Below, in pieces: positions 15,933 through 25,500 of a DNA stretch of 64,000 bases (within the stretch, counting starts at the first letter, position 1; the number at the start of each line of letters is the position of its first letter). Under the pieces are notes generated by a model that was not told the origin of the DNA, made no database searches, and was given only the letters and a program-made list of their open reading frames with translations. Origin of the DNA: Hamadaea sp013361475 (GTDB taxonomy: Bacteria; Actinomycetota; Actinomycetes; Mycobacteriales; Micromonosporaceae); contig NZ_JBFAHM010000009.1 of assembly GCF_040654195.1 (NCBI RefSeq), forward strand, positions 310,001 through 374,000, given 5' to 3'. The position numbers and the translations under genes were made by a program.

Positions 15933-18002
15933 CTAGGACACCTGCCGAGAGACCGGCCGGGCCGGCGTACCCGGACCGGGGTCGGCGGCGGAAGCGTTCG
16001 CCGGCTGCTCCGCCGACCCGAGCCAGGTCCCTGCCTCGGTCGCCACGACCTGCGGCTCGTCCTTGTCCGCGTCCCGGCCCCGGCCGGTCAGTGCGCCCGG
16101 CCCACGGCGGCCGAAGCCCGGCTCCACGACTCGGGGACTGCCTCGGCGTACGGCGCGTGGGGAGCCGGCTCCCCCGGCGGGGGCTCCACCGCCGCCGCCC
16201 ATCATCGGCGGCAGGAACGGCATCGAGGCCGCGTCGCTGCTCGCCGCCCCGGCACCACCGATGACGGCGGTTGCCCCGGCCCCACCACCCGGGCTGACGG
16301 AGGTCAGTGCGGAAGACTCCTCCTCCGGCGCGGCGAGGCGGCCGTCGAGCGACACCGGTGAGGTCGGGCTGGTCGTCCAGGTGTTCCACCACGGTGGAGT
16401 CCCGCTGCTCACGTCGTCCGTCCGCCGCGCGGGCGACCGCACGACGCCCGTCGGTGTCCCGACGCCGGAGCCGGGCGTACCCGGGATCGTCGGAATCACG
16501 GGGACGGTCGGGGTCGTGGGAATCGCCGGGACAGTGGGATCGGTGACGGTTCCGGTGCCGATCCCGGGAGCCGTCACCGTCGGCGCGTCCGGTAGCCCTG
16601 GCATCGTCGGGGTGGCCGCAGTGACACCCGGCAGGTCGGCCGTGGGCAGGGCACCGGCCGGAACCACGGTGGCGAGTGTGATGACCGGTGTCTGGGTCGG
16701 CTTCGCCGGGTAGACGAGCGGCCGGCACATCACCGGCGGCTCGTACGGATCGGTCTTCGGAACCTTCGGCTTGACCGTCGTGGCCGGCGGCTTGGCCGGG
16801 CCCGCGCCCGGCCCGCCTCCGCCCGGTCCACCGCCGGGACCGCCGCCCGGCGCGGCGGGGCCGCCCGGTCTCACGACGGCGTCGAGCATCAGTCCCCGGT
16901 ACGGGTCGGGCGCGTCCCAGGTGACGTTGGCGAGCAGGCCTTCGCTCAGGGCGCGGCCGATCTTCTGGATCTCCTCCGCCGCCCGCTGCCGGCGATAGTC
17001 CAGCGACCCTTGCCGAAGGTCCTCCAACTGGGCCGCCGTGAGACCAGACGCGCTGTGCGACGATCCGGGCGGCACGTACAGTCCATGCTCGTCGGCGACG
17101 GCGATCGCCGCGTCGTACTGGTCGTTCAGCGTCTTGACCTCGCTGTCGTAGTCGTCCACCTGGAGCCGGGTGTTCTCCCGCGCCCAGCGGACGACCGCCG
17201 CCGCCCGGTAGACCATCTGCGCGAGCTTCTGCAGCTCGGAGCTCCAGGTGGTCATCGAAACCTGGGTGCTGTCGGCCGTACGCTCGAAGACGCGGGCGGC
17301 ACGGCCTTCCCAGGTGCGATGGTTGCCGAGCAGCCGTACCCGGTCCGCCAGCCGCGCCGAGGAGGTCAGCAGTGAGGTGCCGAGGACGCCGAAGCCGGTG
17401 GCCAGGTGGAACAGCGGCTCGTCCCGCACACTCAGGACGGTCTGGGCGACCTGGGGATACGGTATGCCGGACCAGTCGCCGGCGGTGGCGGGCTTGGTGA
17501 CGGCGGGCGGGCGGACCTGGCTGCGCGCCGCGGCGTCGGACTCTCCAGCGATCTTGATAGTCGCCTCCGAGTACGCGGGCGACCTGTCGAGCGTGATTCC
17601 GGCCTTCTCCAGGATCGAGTCGTCGATCCGGTCGAACTCTTTCTGCCCGTAGACCTCGTTGTTGCCGTACTCGCCGGCGGCGGTCTCCACCATCTTGCGA
17701 TAGGACTTCAAGCCGTCGCCGACGACGCCGACGTAGCCGAGGATGCCGGACGACTCGTCTCCGAGGTACGCCTTCATCGCCGCTACGTAGTAGGTGAACT
17801 CAGGCAGCTCCGAAGCGCCGTCCTGCATCTGGACGATGCCGACGGCGTAGTCGCCGATCTTGCTGTTGGTCCCGTAGCTGACGTGCTCACCGGTGCCCCC
17901 GACGATGTCGCCGGTCTCGTCGTCGAAGTCGGTCTCGACTGCCTGGAAGTCGTGGGCCCAGTCACGCATGTCCTGGCCGTGCGTCTGCACCTCGCCAGCC
18001 AT
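15933..18002 (-). CDS. Large WXG-type putative T7SS substrate B
   Basis: This 689-residue paralogue of substrate A starts at ATG 18002. The N-terminal motifs are DWAHDF (14-19), ELPEFTYYVAAMKAYLGD and SSGILGY, and W-E-G at 231-233 (TWEGRAARVF). After residue 400 the sequence is Pro/Gly/Thr-rich. It then carries SPTSPVSLDGR, PFLPPMMGGGGG, RAVRRGSPRVVEPG and a terminal TEAGTWLG. The linker is richer in Thr/Pro/Val and poorer in Asn than in A or C. It lies 31 bases after substrate C and 30 bases before A, so the four substrate genes and eccC look like one transcript. Confidence 0.7.
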   Translation of the reverse strand: MAGEVQTHGQDMRDWAHDFQAVETDFDDETGDIVGGTGEHVSYGTNSKIGDYAVGIVQMQDGASELPEFTYYVAAMKAYLGDESSGILGYVGVVGDGLKSYRKMVETAAGEYGNNEVYGQKEFDRIDDSILEKAGITLDRSPAYSEATIKIAGESDAAARSQVRPPAVTKPATAGDWSGIPYPQVAQTVLSVRDEPLFHLATGFGVLGTSLLTSSARLADRVRLLGNHRTWEGRAARVFERTADSTQVSMTTWSSELQKLAQMVYRAAAVVRWARENTRLQVDDYDSEVKTLNDQYDAAIAVADEHGLYVPPGSSHSASGLTAAQLEDLRQGSLDYRRQRAAEEIQKIGRALSEGLLANVTWDAPDPYRGLMLDAVVRPGGPAAPGGGPGGGPGGGGPGAGPAKPPATTVKPKVPKTDPYEPPVMCRPLVYPAKPTQTPVITLATVVPAGALPTADLPGVTAATPTMPGLPDAPTVTAPGIGTGTVTDPTVPAIPTTPTVPVIPTIPGTPGSGVGTPTGVVRSPARRTDDVSSGTPPWWNTWTTSPTSPVSLDGRLAAPEEESSALTSVSPGGGAGATAVIGGAGAASSDAASMPFLPPMMGGGGGAPAGGAGSPRAVRRGSPRVVEPGFGRRGPGALTGRGRDADKDEPQVVATEAGTWLGSAEQPANASAADPGPGTPARPVSRQVS

Positions 18003-18033
18003 CGCGCCTCTCTCTCAGCGGTGAAGGAGCCGG

Positions 18034-20448
18034 TCAGAAGGACGACTGCCGGTGGGATGCCGACGGGGCCGAGCCGGTGTCCGGGCCGACCGCGGGCGTG
18101 GTGGTCTCGATGTCCGGCTTCTGGTCGGCGAGCCACGGATCGGCGATCTGCTCGATCTCGACGGTCGGCTCGGGCGCGCGCCGCTTCTTCGATCGTCCGG
18201 ACAGGACGGAGCGATCGGCGAGCCCCTGTGAGTCCACGAGTTTCGGCGCACCACGGCGAACAGGACGCGCCGAACCGGCCCCGCCACCGCCGCCCATGCC
18301 GCCCATGCCCGCGCCGCCCATGGGCGGCATCATCGGCGGATACATCTGGGAGTTCGCGTCGCCTCCGCCACCGCCGATGGCGGAGCTGGTCAAGCCGCCA
18401 CCGTCGACGCCGGGACGGATGGGGGTCACCGGAGTGTCGGTGAAGGGATCACCGCCGAGCCCACCAAGGCCGCCGCCGGCTCCGAGGCCGTTACGGCCGT
18501 CGAGGGAGACTCCCGGGGTGATCGGGTCCGGCGTCCACGGCTGGCTTCCCCAGCCGGATCCGTTGGTGCCGCCCCCGCCGGGCGTCGTCGGGAACGTCGG
18601 CAGCGGGGTGGTCCCGCCGCCACCGGTGCCGGTACCGCCATTGGTGCCACCGGTCCCGGTGCCGTTGCCGCCGCCGGTGCCGGGAACGGTGGGAGGTGTG
18701 ACTCCGCCACCGTTGCCGGTCCCACCGCCACCAGTCCCCGGCACGGTCGGGACGGTGGGGATGGGCGGCACGACGACTCCGCCGCCGTTACCCGAGCCGC
18801 CCGAACCAGTTCCCGTGCCACCGGTCCCGGTGCCGGGGACCGTCGGGATCGTCGGTGGCGTCACGGTGCCGTCGTTGGGATTACCCGTCCCACCACCGGT
18901 GCCACCGGTACCGCCCGTCCCACCATTGGTGCCACCGCCGGTGCCGGGGACGGTCGGGATCGTCGGTGGCGTCACGGTGCCGTCGTTCGGATTGCCTGTT
19001 CCGTTCCCGTTGCCGTTGCCGTTGCCGTTGTTGCCGTTGCCGTTGCCGTTCCCGTTGTTGCCGTTGCCGTTGTTGCCGTTGTTGTTCCCGCCGGGATTCG
19101 TCGGCACGGTCGGCGGGGTGACGGTGCCGTCGTTGGGATTCGTGGGCTTGGTGCCGGTCGGCTGCTTCGTGTTGTTCTTGGGCGCGGTCGGCACCTTCGG
19201 CGCGCTCACCTGCGGCGCGGCCCCACCGCCACCACCGCCACCGCCGCCTCCGCCCCCGCCGCCGAGGTTCGGCGCGCCGAGCTTCGGCTTGTTCCCGCCG
19301 GTCGGATCGACTCCGGGGCCACCTGCTTCGGAGGCCAGCATCAGGCCCTCGTAGGGGTCGGGAGTGTCCCACCTGGTGTTGTCGAGGAGGCCCTGGCTCA
19401 TCCTCTCGCCGATCTCCGCCAGCTTCTTGTGGGTCTCCTCGATCTCCTCGTCGATGTGATCGCTGTACGCCTGCTGGAACTGCGGGATGGTGATGCCCTG
19501 GTAGGTCTTGGTGGAGTTCTGGTTGGCGAGCCGGATCTTCTCGTTGTAGATGTCGGCCCAGCCGTTGAACGCCTTGTTGAGCCGGGTGATCTCTTTGCCG
19601 GCCTCGTTGTTGGCCGTCCGGATCGCCCAGGCCGCCCGGTCCAGCATGTCCTCGAGGTCGTGCAGCTTGGTGTTCCAGGACTCCATGTTCTTGGCCGTCA
19701 AGGCGGCTTGATCGGCGAAGACGTCGTGGGCGTCGCCGATCCACATCGCCTTGTCCCCACCGCTGCCGAGCTGGCTGACTCGCGACTTGAGGCGCTGGGC
19801 GTAGTCGAAGAACGTGAGCCCGATCCAGCCGATCATCGTGCTGAGATGGAAGACCGGCTCGTCTTTCATGCTGAGGATCGTGTAGTACTGCTCGGTGTAG
19901 TTCATCGACTTCCAGTCGCTCGGCTTGCCCGGCGACGACGCCGAGGGCGGCAGGAACCGAGTGCGACTGGCCGCGCCGGGCAGGCCGGTGACCGTGACGG
20001 TGTTCGGGGTGTAACCGGGGGCGTCCTCGATCTTGATGCCGAGCTTCTCGAAGATGTCCTTGTCTACCTTGGACAGCTCCTTGCGGCTGTACTCCTCGTG
20101 GTTGCCGTACTCGTTAGACGCGATCTCGGCGGCCTTGCCGTAGGACTTGAACCCCGCCTCGACGACGTAGCGGTAGCCGATGATGCCCGAGTTCTTGTCG
20201 CCGATGTAGGACTTCACCGTCTCGATGAAGTAGGTGAATTCCGGCAGCGTACGCCCTGCCGCCGCGAGCGCGCCGACATGGATCTGGTTGGCGTAGTCGC
20301 CGATGGGGTCGTCAGTGCCGATGCTGACGTGCTTGCCGCCGCCCTCGATCGCGTCGTCGGACTCGTCGACGAAGCTCTTGTTCACCTTCCCGAAGTCGGC
20401 CGCCCAGTCCTTGATGCCGCGCCCGTCGTTCTGGACCTTGTCACCCAC
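18034..20448 (-). CDS. Large WXG-type putative T7SS substrate C
   Basis: This 804-residue paralogue of A and B has DWAADF (14-19), LPEFTYFIETVKSYIGD, NSGIIGY and W-I-G at 236-238 (MWIGDAHDVF). The linker (about 420-690) is extreme: a poly-Gly tract, then NGNGN tracts from GTTGCC DNA repeats (18990-19080), and repeats of GTVTPPTIPTVPG. The end carries PGVSLDGRNG, MYPPMMPPMGG and RPVRRGAPKLVD. I choose GTG 20448 because GGAGGAACGCC precedes it; the frame extends to 20469. Its first codons overlap the end of substrate D by eight bases (GTGGGTGA), which indicates translational coupling. Confidence 0.72.
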   Translation of the reverse strand: MGDKVQNDGRGIKDWAADFGKVNKSFVDESDDAIEGGGKHVSIGTDDPIGDYANQIHVGALAAAGRTLPEFTYFIETVKSYIGDKNSGIIGYRYVVEAGFKSYGKAAEIASNEYGNHEEYSRKELSKVDKDIFEKLGIKIEDAPGYTPNTVTVTGLPGAASRTRFLPPSASSPGKPSDWKSMNYTEQYYTILSMKDEPVFHLSTMIGWIGLTFFDYAQRLKSRVSQLGSGGDKAMWIGDAHDVFADQAALTAKNMESWNTKLHDLEDMLDRAAWAIRTANNEAGKEITRLNKAFNGWADIYNEKIRLANQNSTKTYQGITIPQFQQAYSDHIDEEIEETHKKLAEIGERMSQGLLDNTRWDTPDPYEGLMLASEAGGPGVDPTGGNKPKLGAPNLGGGGGGGGGGGGGGAAPQVSAPKVPTAPKNNTKQPTGTKPTNPNDGTVTPPTVPTNPGGNNNGNNGNGNNGNGNGNGNNGNGNGNGNGTGNPNDGTVTPPTIPTVPGTGGGTNGGTGGTGGTGGGTGNPNDGTVTPPTIPTVPGTGTGGTGTGSGGSGNGGGVVVPPIPTVPTVPGTGGGGTGNGGGVTPPTVPGTGGGNGTGTGGTNGGTGTGGGGTTPLPTFPTTPGGGGTNGSGWGSQPWTPDPITPGVSLDGRNGLGAGGGLGGLGGDPFTDTPVTPIRPGVDGGGLTSSAIGGGGGDANSQMYPPMMPPMGGAGMGGMGGGGGAGSARPVRRGAPKLVDSQGLADRSVLSGRSKKRRAPEPTVEIEQIADPWLADQKPDIETTTPAVGPDTGSAPSASHRQSSF

Positions 20449-22477
20449 GGCGTTCCTCCGCCCGGCCACGGCGCTGGCGAGCCGCCGATTCCCGCTGCGC
20501 CGCCGCGGATCGTGCCGTCGATCCGGACGCGGGTGCGATCGGGTCAGGGCTAGCGACCGGGGCGGCCTCCGGACGCTGGAGGCTGCCGCCTCGGGCGACC
20601 GTCCGCGATCGGAGCACGGAACCGGATTCGATGCTCTCGGTCAGCGTCACCGGTGGACCGGCGAAGGCTCGCGGCGACGCGGCCCACCGGCCGTCGAGGC
20701 GTACGCCGGGTGACGGCCACAGACCGAGCGGCATCCCGGGCGGCAGATCGTCGTCGGTGTGCGCCACGATCGATGTCCGGGCGCCCCGGCCGGTGACGAG
20801 CCCGGATCGGTCGACGATCGGGGCCGGCCGCAGCGAACCGCCGCCCCCACCGATCAGGGGCGGGCCGGTGACCGCGGACCGGCCGGCGAGACCGGGCAGG
20901 AGCGGAAGGGCGTCGCCGTCGTCCAGGCGGTGGATCTGCTCCGGCTGCAGGCTGCCCGGTTGGAACTGGCCCGCCGGCTCGACCGGAGTGCCGGGGAGCC
21001 GGGTGACCGGGGATCCGCCACGGCTGGTGCCCCGGCCGCCCAACGATGGGGAGAGTCCGCCGCGCGATCCCAGGATCGGTACGCCGCCCAAGCCGGAGGA
21101 AGCACCGCCGATGGACGGCGGCAGGGTCGTCAACGGGGGCCGGCCGCTCAGGATGGGCGGCCCCACCGGGGGTCGCAGAACCGGTGCCCCGCCCGGTGGC
21201 AAGCCGCCGATGCCGGGGACTGTCACCAGGCCGGACTGCCCGCCGACGCCACCGCCGGGCGTACCGGGGACGGTCGGCGGGACGACCTGACCGGAACCGT
21301 TTCCGGGATTGCCTGACGGACCCGAGTCGTCGCCGGGATTGCCGGGATCCCCGTCGTCCGGGCCGGACGGCCCCGGGTTCGGCGGCACCGGCGGCGTCGG
21401 CAGGTTCGGGCCACCGGGGCCGCCGGGACCTGGCGTAGCCGGGGTATTCGGGGCGTTGAGTCCGCCGCCGCCCGGGTCGTCGAGTCCACCCGTCGGCGGG
21501 TTGGGGTCGAGACCGACCAGCCCTCGATAGCGGTCGACCGGCTCCCAGGCGTCGCCGCTGGTCGCCAGGTCGGCGCCGAGCTGCTTGGCGATGGCCCGGG
21601 CCGAGATGGTCGCGCCCATCCAGGCCTGGTTGATCTGCTTGAGGATGACGTCCTGCTGCTCGGGCGTGGTCGCCTCGGCGAGGTCGAGCTGACGGTCGTC
21701 CAAGGTGGTCTTCAGGTTTCCGGCGATCTCCCGGATGCGGTCCTTCGCGGTGGCGAGGCGGATCGCGGTCATCTCGTAATTGGCGGCCCGCTGGTCGGCG
21801 CTCGCCCGCCAGCGCTTGGCCGAGGCGATGGTCTTGCCGACGTTGCCGTGGAACTCCGTGCCGCCTTCACCGTACCAGTGCAGTCCCTTGACGTCCTCGC
21901 CGAACCGCTGCTGTGCGGTGTCGATCGCGTCGGCGATCTTGCGCCAGCCGGCCGCCAGGTCGGTCACCGCCGTCACGTCGACGCCCAGGACGAGGGTCTT
22001 GATCTGGTCCAGGGACAGCGCGTCCCACCCGGTACGCGTATCGCCGGGCCGGGCGTATCCGTAGTCCTTGGGGGCGGCCGGCGGCGCGGCCGGGACGGTG
22101 ACCGCCTCGCCGTAGTCCGGGCCGGGCGCCTCCCCTGCGACGAGGGCGTCCTCGATCTTCTGCAGGGTCTTCCTGCCCTGCTGCTCGACGTGCTCGTACC
22201 AGCCGGCCGCGAGGTCGGCGGCGTATCCGGTGCTGGACAGGCCGTCGCCGAAGTCGAGGCTGAACGCCTTCAGCACTTTGTGGTCGGCCAGCGCGACCCG
22301 GCCGAAGCGCAGGAGTTCGAGGAAACCGTCCTGGGTGCCGATGCGCTGAGCGGCCTTCTCGATGTCGGGTAGTTGCTCACCGGCGACGCCGGTGAATCCG
22401 AGGGCTGCACGGCGGGCATCCCCGCTGAAGGCGCGCAGACCCTCCAGTTCCGCCTGGAGAAGGTCACCGTCCCCCAC
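20441..22477 (-). CDS. Large WXG-type putative T7SS substrate D (divergent member)
   Basis: This 678-residue protein lies 29 bases after eccC, in the same direction. Residues 1-340 are helical with a W-Y-G motif (HWYGEGGTEFHGNV) resembling WXG turns. The rest is Pro/Gly-rich (GPGGPGGPNLPTPPVPPNPG, then RPPVGPP-type repeats). It lacks the FTYF core of A-C but shares the late motif SPGVRLDGRWA, matching VSLDGR in the others. The start is GTG 22475-22477 (MGDGDLLQAELEGL). The frame is open far upstream inside eccC but only as antisense-like shadow. The function is unknown; a secretion partner or substrate is inferred. Confidence 0.65.
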   Translation of the reverse strand: MGDGDLLQAELEGLRAFSGDARRAALGFTGVAGEQLPDIEKAAQRIGTQDGFLELLRFGRVALADHKVLKAFSLDFGDGLSSTGYAADLAAGWYEHVEQQGRKTLQKIEDALVAGEAPGPDYGEAVTVPAAPPAAPKDYGYARPGDTRTGWDALSLDQIKTLVLGVDVTAVTDLAAGWRKIADAIDTAQQRFGEDVKGLHWYGEGGTEFHGNVGKTIASAKRWRASADQRAANYEMTAIRLATAKDRIREIAGNLKTTLDDRQLDLAEATTPEQQDVILKQINQAWMGATISARAIAKQLGADLATSGDAWEPVDRYRGLVGLDPNPPTGGLDDPGGGGLNAPNTPATPGPGGPGGPNLPTPPVPPNPGPSGPDDGDPGNPGDDSGPSGNPGNGSGQVVPPTVPGTPGGGVGGQSGLVTVPGIGGLPPGGAPVLRPPVGPPILSGRPPLTTLPPSIGGASSGLGGVPILGSRGGLSPSLGGRGTSRGGSPVTRLPGTPVEPAGQFQPGSLQPEQIHRLDDGDALPLLPGLAGRSAVTGPPLIGGGGGSLRPAPIVDRSGLVTGRGARTSIVAHTDDDLPPGMPLGLWPSPGVRLDGRWAASPRAFAGPPVTLTESIESGSVLRSRTVARGGSLQRPEAAPVASPDPIAPASGSTARSAAAQRESAARQRRGRAEERRG

Positions 22478-22506
22478 GATCAGAAGGATAACTGCCCAGG
22501 CAGCTC

Positions 22507-25500
22507 CTAGGAAGTGCCATGTGGACTGTCCAGCCAGGACGCTTGGATCAGTCGGGCGCCCTCTTTGCGGGTGACCAGCCAGGCGCGTCCTGGCGGCAGG
22601 TGGCTGGCTCGGACGTTGCCCAGGATCGGCCCCTCGTTCTTGTCGCCCGACATGACCAGTCCGGGGGTGTTGACCTCCTTGAGGCGTACGAGGGTCTGGT
22701 CGAACGCCGACCGGCCGGAGCTGCCTCCACGCTTGGCGATCACCACGTGCAACCCGACCTCGCGGGCCGACGGCAGCAGCTCCTGCAACACGATCAGCGG
22801 GTTCTTCTCCCCCGCCACCAGGTCGAAGTCGTCGACGAGGACGAACAGCTCCGGGCCGGTCCACCAGTCCCGGGCACGCAGCTGCTCCGGGGTGATGTCG
22901 GCCCCCGGCAGCCGCTTGCGCAGCGACCCGTACGCCTCGGCCAGCATCTGCTTGCCCTGGTCGGCGCTGGTGGCGTAGCCGATGAGGTGGCTCTGCGGGA
23001 TGGTGCCGAGCAGACTGCGCCGATAGTCCAGCGCGATGATGCGGGCCTGGTCCGGCGTACGCCGATCGGCGATCGCCCGGCCGAGCATGCGCAGGAAGGC
23101 CGACTTGCCGCATTCCGTCTCGCCGAAGATCAGGAAGTGGGGGTCGGCGTCGAGGTCGAGGTAGACCGGGCGCAGGTCGGCTTCCCCCAGGCCGATCGGC
23201 ACTTCGGGACGGTCCGCCGCGGCCGCCAGGACCTCGGCGTACTCGACCCGTTCCGGGAGCAGCCGGACACGTGGCGCGATCCCGCCCGGCCACGCTGTGC
23301 GTATCAGGGAAACCGCTTGATCGACCGTCGGCCCGGCCGAGCTGATCGCGGGCAGGGCCGACAGGAATTGATACGAGTCGGAGGTGATGCCGCGGCCGGG
23401 CACGTCCTGCGGGACGTTGGCCGCGGCCCGGCGGCCGATGGCCGAGTCGGACGGGTCGCCGAGCCGCAGTTCGACGCGCGAGCCGAAGAGGTCGCGGACC
23501 GAGGGCCGCAGGTCGAACCAGCGGTTCGCGGCCGCGACCACGTGGATGCCGTAGGTGAGGCCGCGGTTGGCCAGGTCGTGGACCTTGGGTTCGAGGTCTT
23601 CGAACTCGTTGCGCAGGGTGAGCCAGCCGTCCACCACGAGGAAGACGTCGGCGCAGCGCTCGTCGCCGAACTCGCCCGCGGCGGCCCGCCGCCGGAACGC
23701 CGCGACCGAGTCGACGCGATGCTCGACGAAGAACTGCTCCCGGTCGGCGAGCAGGGCGACCAGCTCGGCGACGGTCCGCCGGAGCAGGTCCGGCTCGCGC
23801 CGCGTCGCGACGCTGCCGACGTGCGGCAGGTCGGCGAGCGCGGACAGGCCGCCGCCGCCGAAGTCGACGCAGTAGAACTGCACCTGGTCGGGGGTGTGGG
23901 TCAGGGCGAGGCTGAGGATGACCGAGCGGACCAGGGTGCTCTTGCCGGTCTGCGGCGCGCCGATGACGACGATGTGCCCGGCCGCGCCGGACAGCTGGAA
24001 GCGCAAGGCCTCCCGGCGTTGCTCGAACGGCCGGTCGACGACGCCCGCGAGCGCCTCCAGCGTGCCGCGCCGAGCCGGGTCGGCGGTGGTGAGGCCGAGG
24101 CCGGGCACGGTCGTCAGCTCGCCGACCACCGCGTCGACCGGGACCGAGTCGCTCAGCGGCGGCAGCCACACCTGATGGGCCGGTGTGCCGTGCCCGGCCA
24201 GCCGCTCGGTCACGATGTCGAGCAGGGTGTCGCCGGTGACCGCCTCCAGGTCGTCGTCGTCCACCGGCGTATGCGTCTCCACGGCCGCCGGCTTGGCGAC
24301 ATAGCCGGAGACGAAGGGCGCCACGGAGACCGTGGTCTCCGGAACGACGACCGCCTGCGTACGCCGATGGACCCCGGACACGTACGCGGCGCGGAACCGG
24401 ATGAACGCCTCGACGCCGAACTTGAGGAACCCGTGGCCGGGCGCCCGGGGCAGCTCGTACGCGTCCGTCACGCCCAGCACGGCCCGGCTCTCCATCGGGG
24501 AGAACGTCCGCAGACCGATGCGATAGGACAGATGTGTGTCGAGACCCCGCAACCGGCCTTCTTCGAGTCGCTGGCTCGCCAGCAGCAGGTGTACGCCCAG
24601 CGACCGCCCCAGGCGTCCGATCTGGACGAACATGTCGATGAAGTCGGGCTTGGCCGACAGCAGTTCGGAGAACTCGTCGCAGACGATCAGCAGGCTCGGC
24701 ACCGGTTCCAGCGGTACGCCCGCCAGCCGGGCCCGCTCATAGTCGCGTAGGGAGGCGTAGTTGCCCGCCCGGCGCAGCAGCTCCTGGCGGCGTACGAGTT
24801 CGCCGTTGATCGCGTCGGTCATGCGGTCGACCAATGGGAGTTCGTCGGCGAGGTTGGTGATGACCGCGCTGGTATGCGGCAGCAGGTCCAGCTTGGTGAA
24901 GGTCGCGCCGCCCTTGAAGTCCACGAGGACGAAGTTGAGGATCTCCGGCGGATGGGTGACCGCCAGTGCCAGCACCATCGTCCGGAGCAGCTCGGACTTG
25001 CCGGAGCCGGTCGCGCCGATGAGCAGCCCGTGCGGCCCCATGCCGTCCTGCGCCGACTCCTTCAGGTCGAGTTCGATCCGCTCGCCTTCGGGACCGACGC
25101 CGATCGGCACCCGCAGCCGCTGCCGATTGGGCCGGGGCTGCCAGGTCACCTCGGGGTCGAGCGCGTACGGGTCGGGGATGTCGAGCAGGTCGGTCAGGTC
25201 GTGGGTGAACGTCATCGCCTGCTCGCCGGTGCTCGCCCGAGCCAGCCGCAGCGGCGACAGCTGATGCGCCAGGCACTCCGACACGACCAGGGGCAGGTCG
25301 TCGGCGTACCCGAGGACCTGGGAGCCGGCGTGCGTGGTGGCGGTCAACCGGCCGTCCGCGCCGACCTTGAGGACCAGGGTGCTGCGATCGGGATGACGGG
25401 GCGGCTCGCCGCCGATCCAGACGACGGTCGCGCCTTCCACGCCGCCGTCGGCGGCCAGGTGGTCCGAGCCGGCCGTCTCCGCTCCGTCCACGACGACGAG

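Noticed and set aside
22519..24750. 743-codon plus-strand frame inside eccC
   Set aside because: It runs antisense to two EccC ATPase domains whose Walker motifs are intact; its composition is that of a shadow frame.
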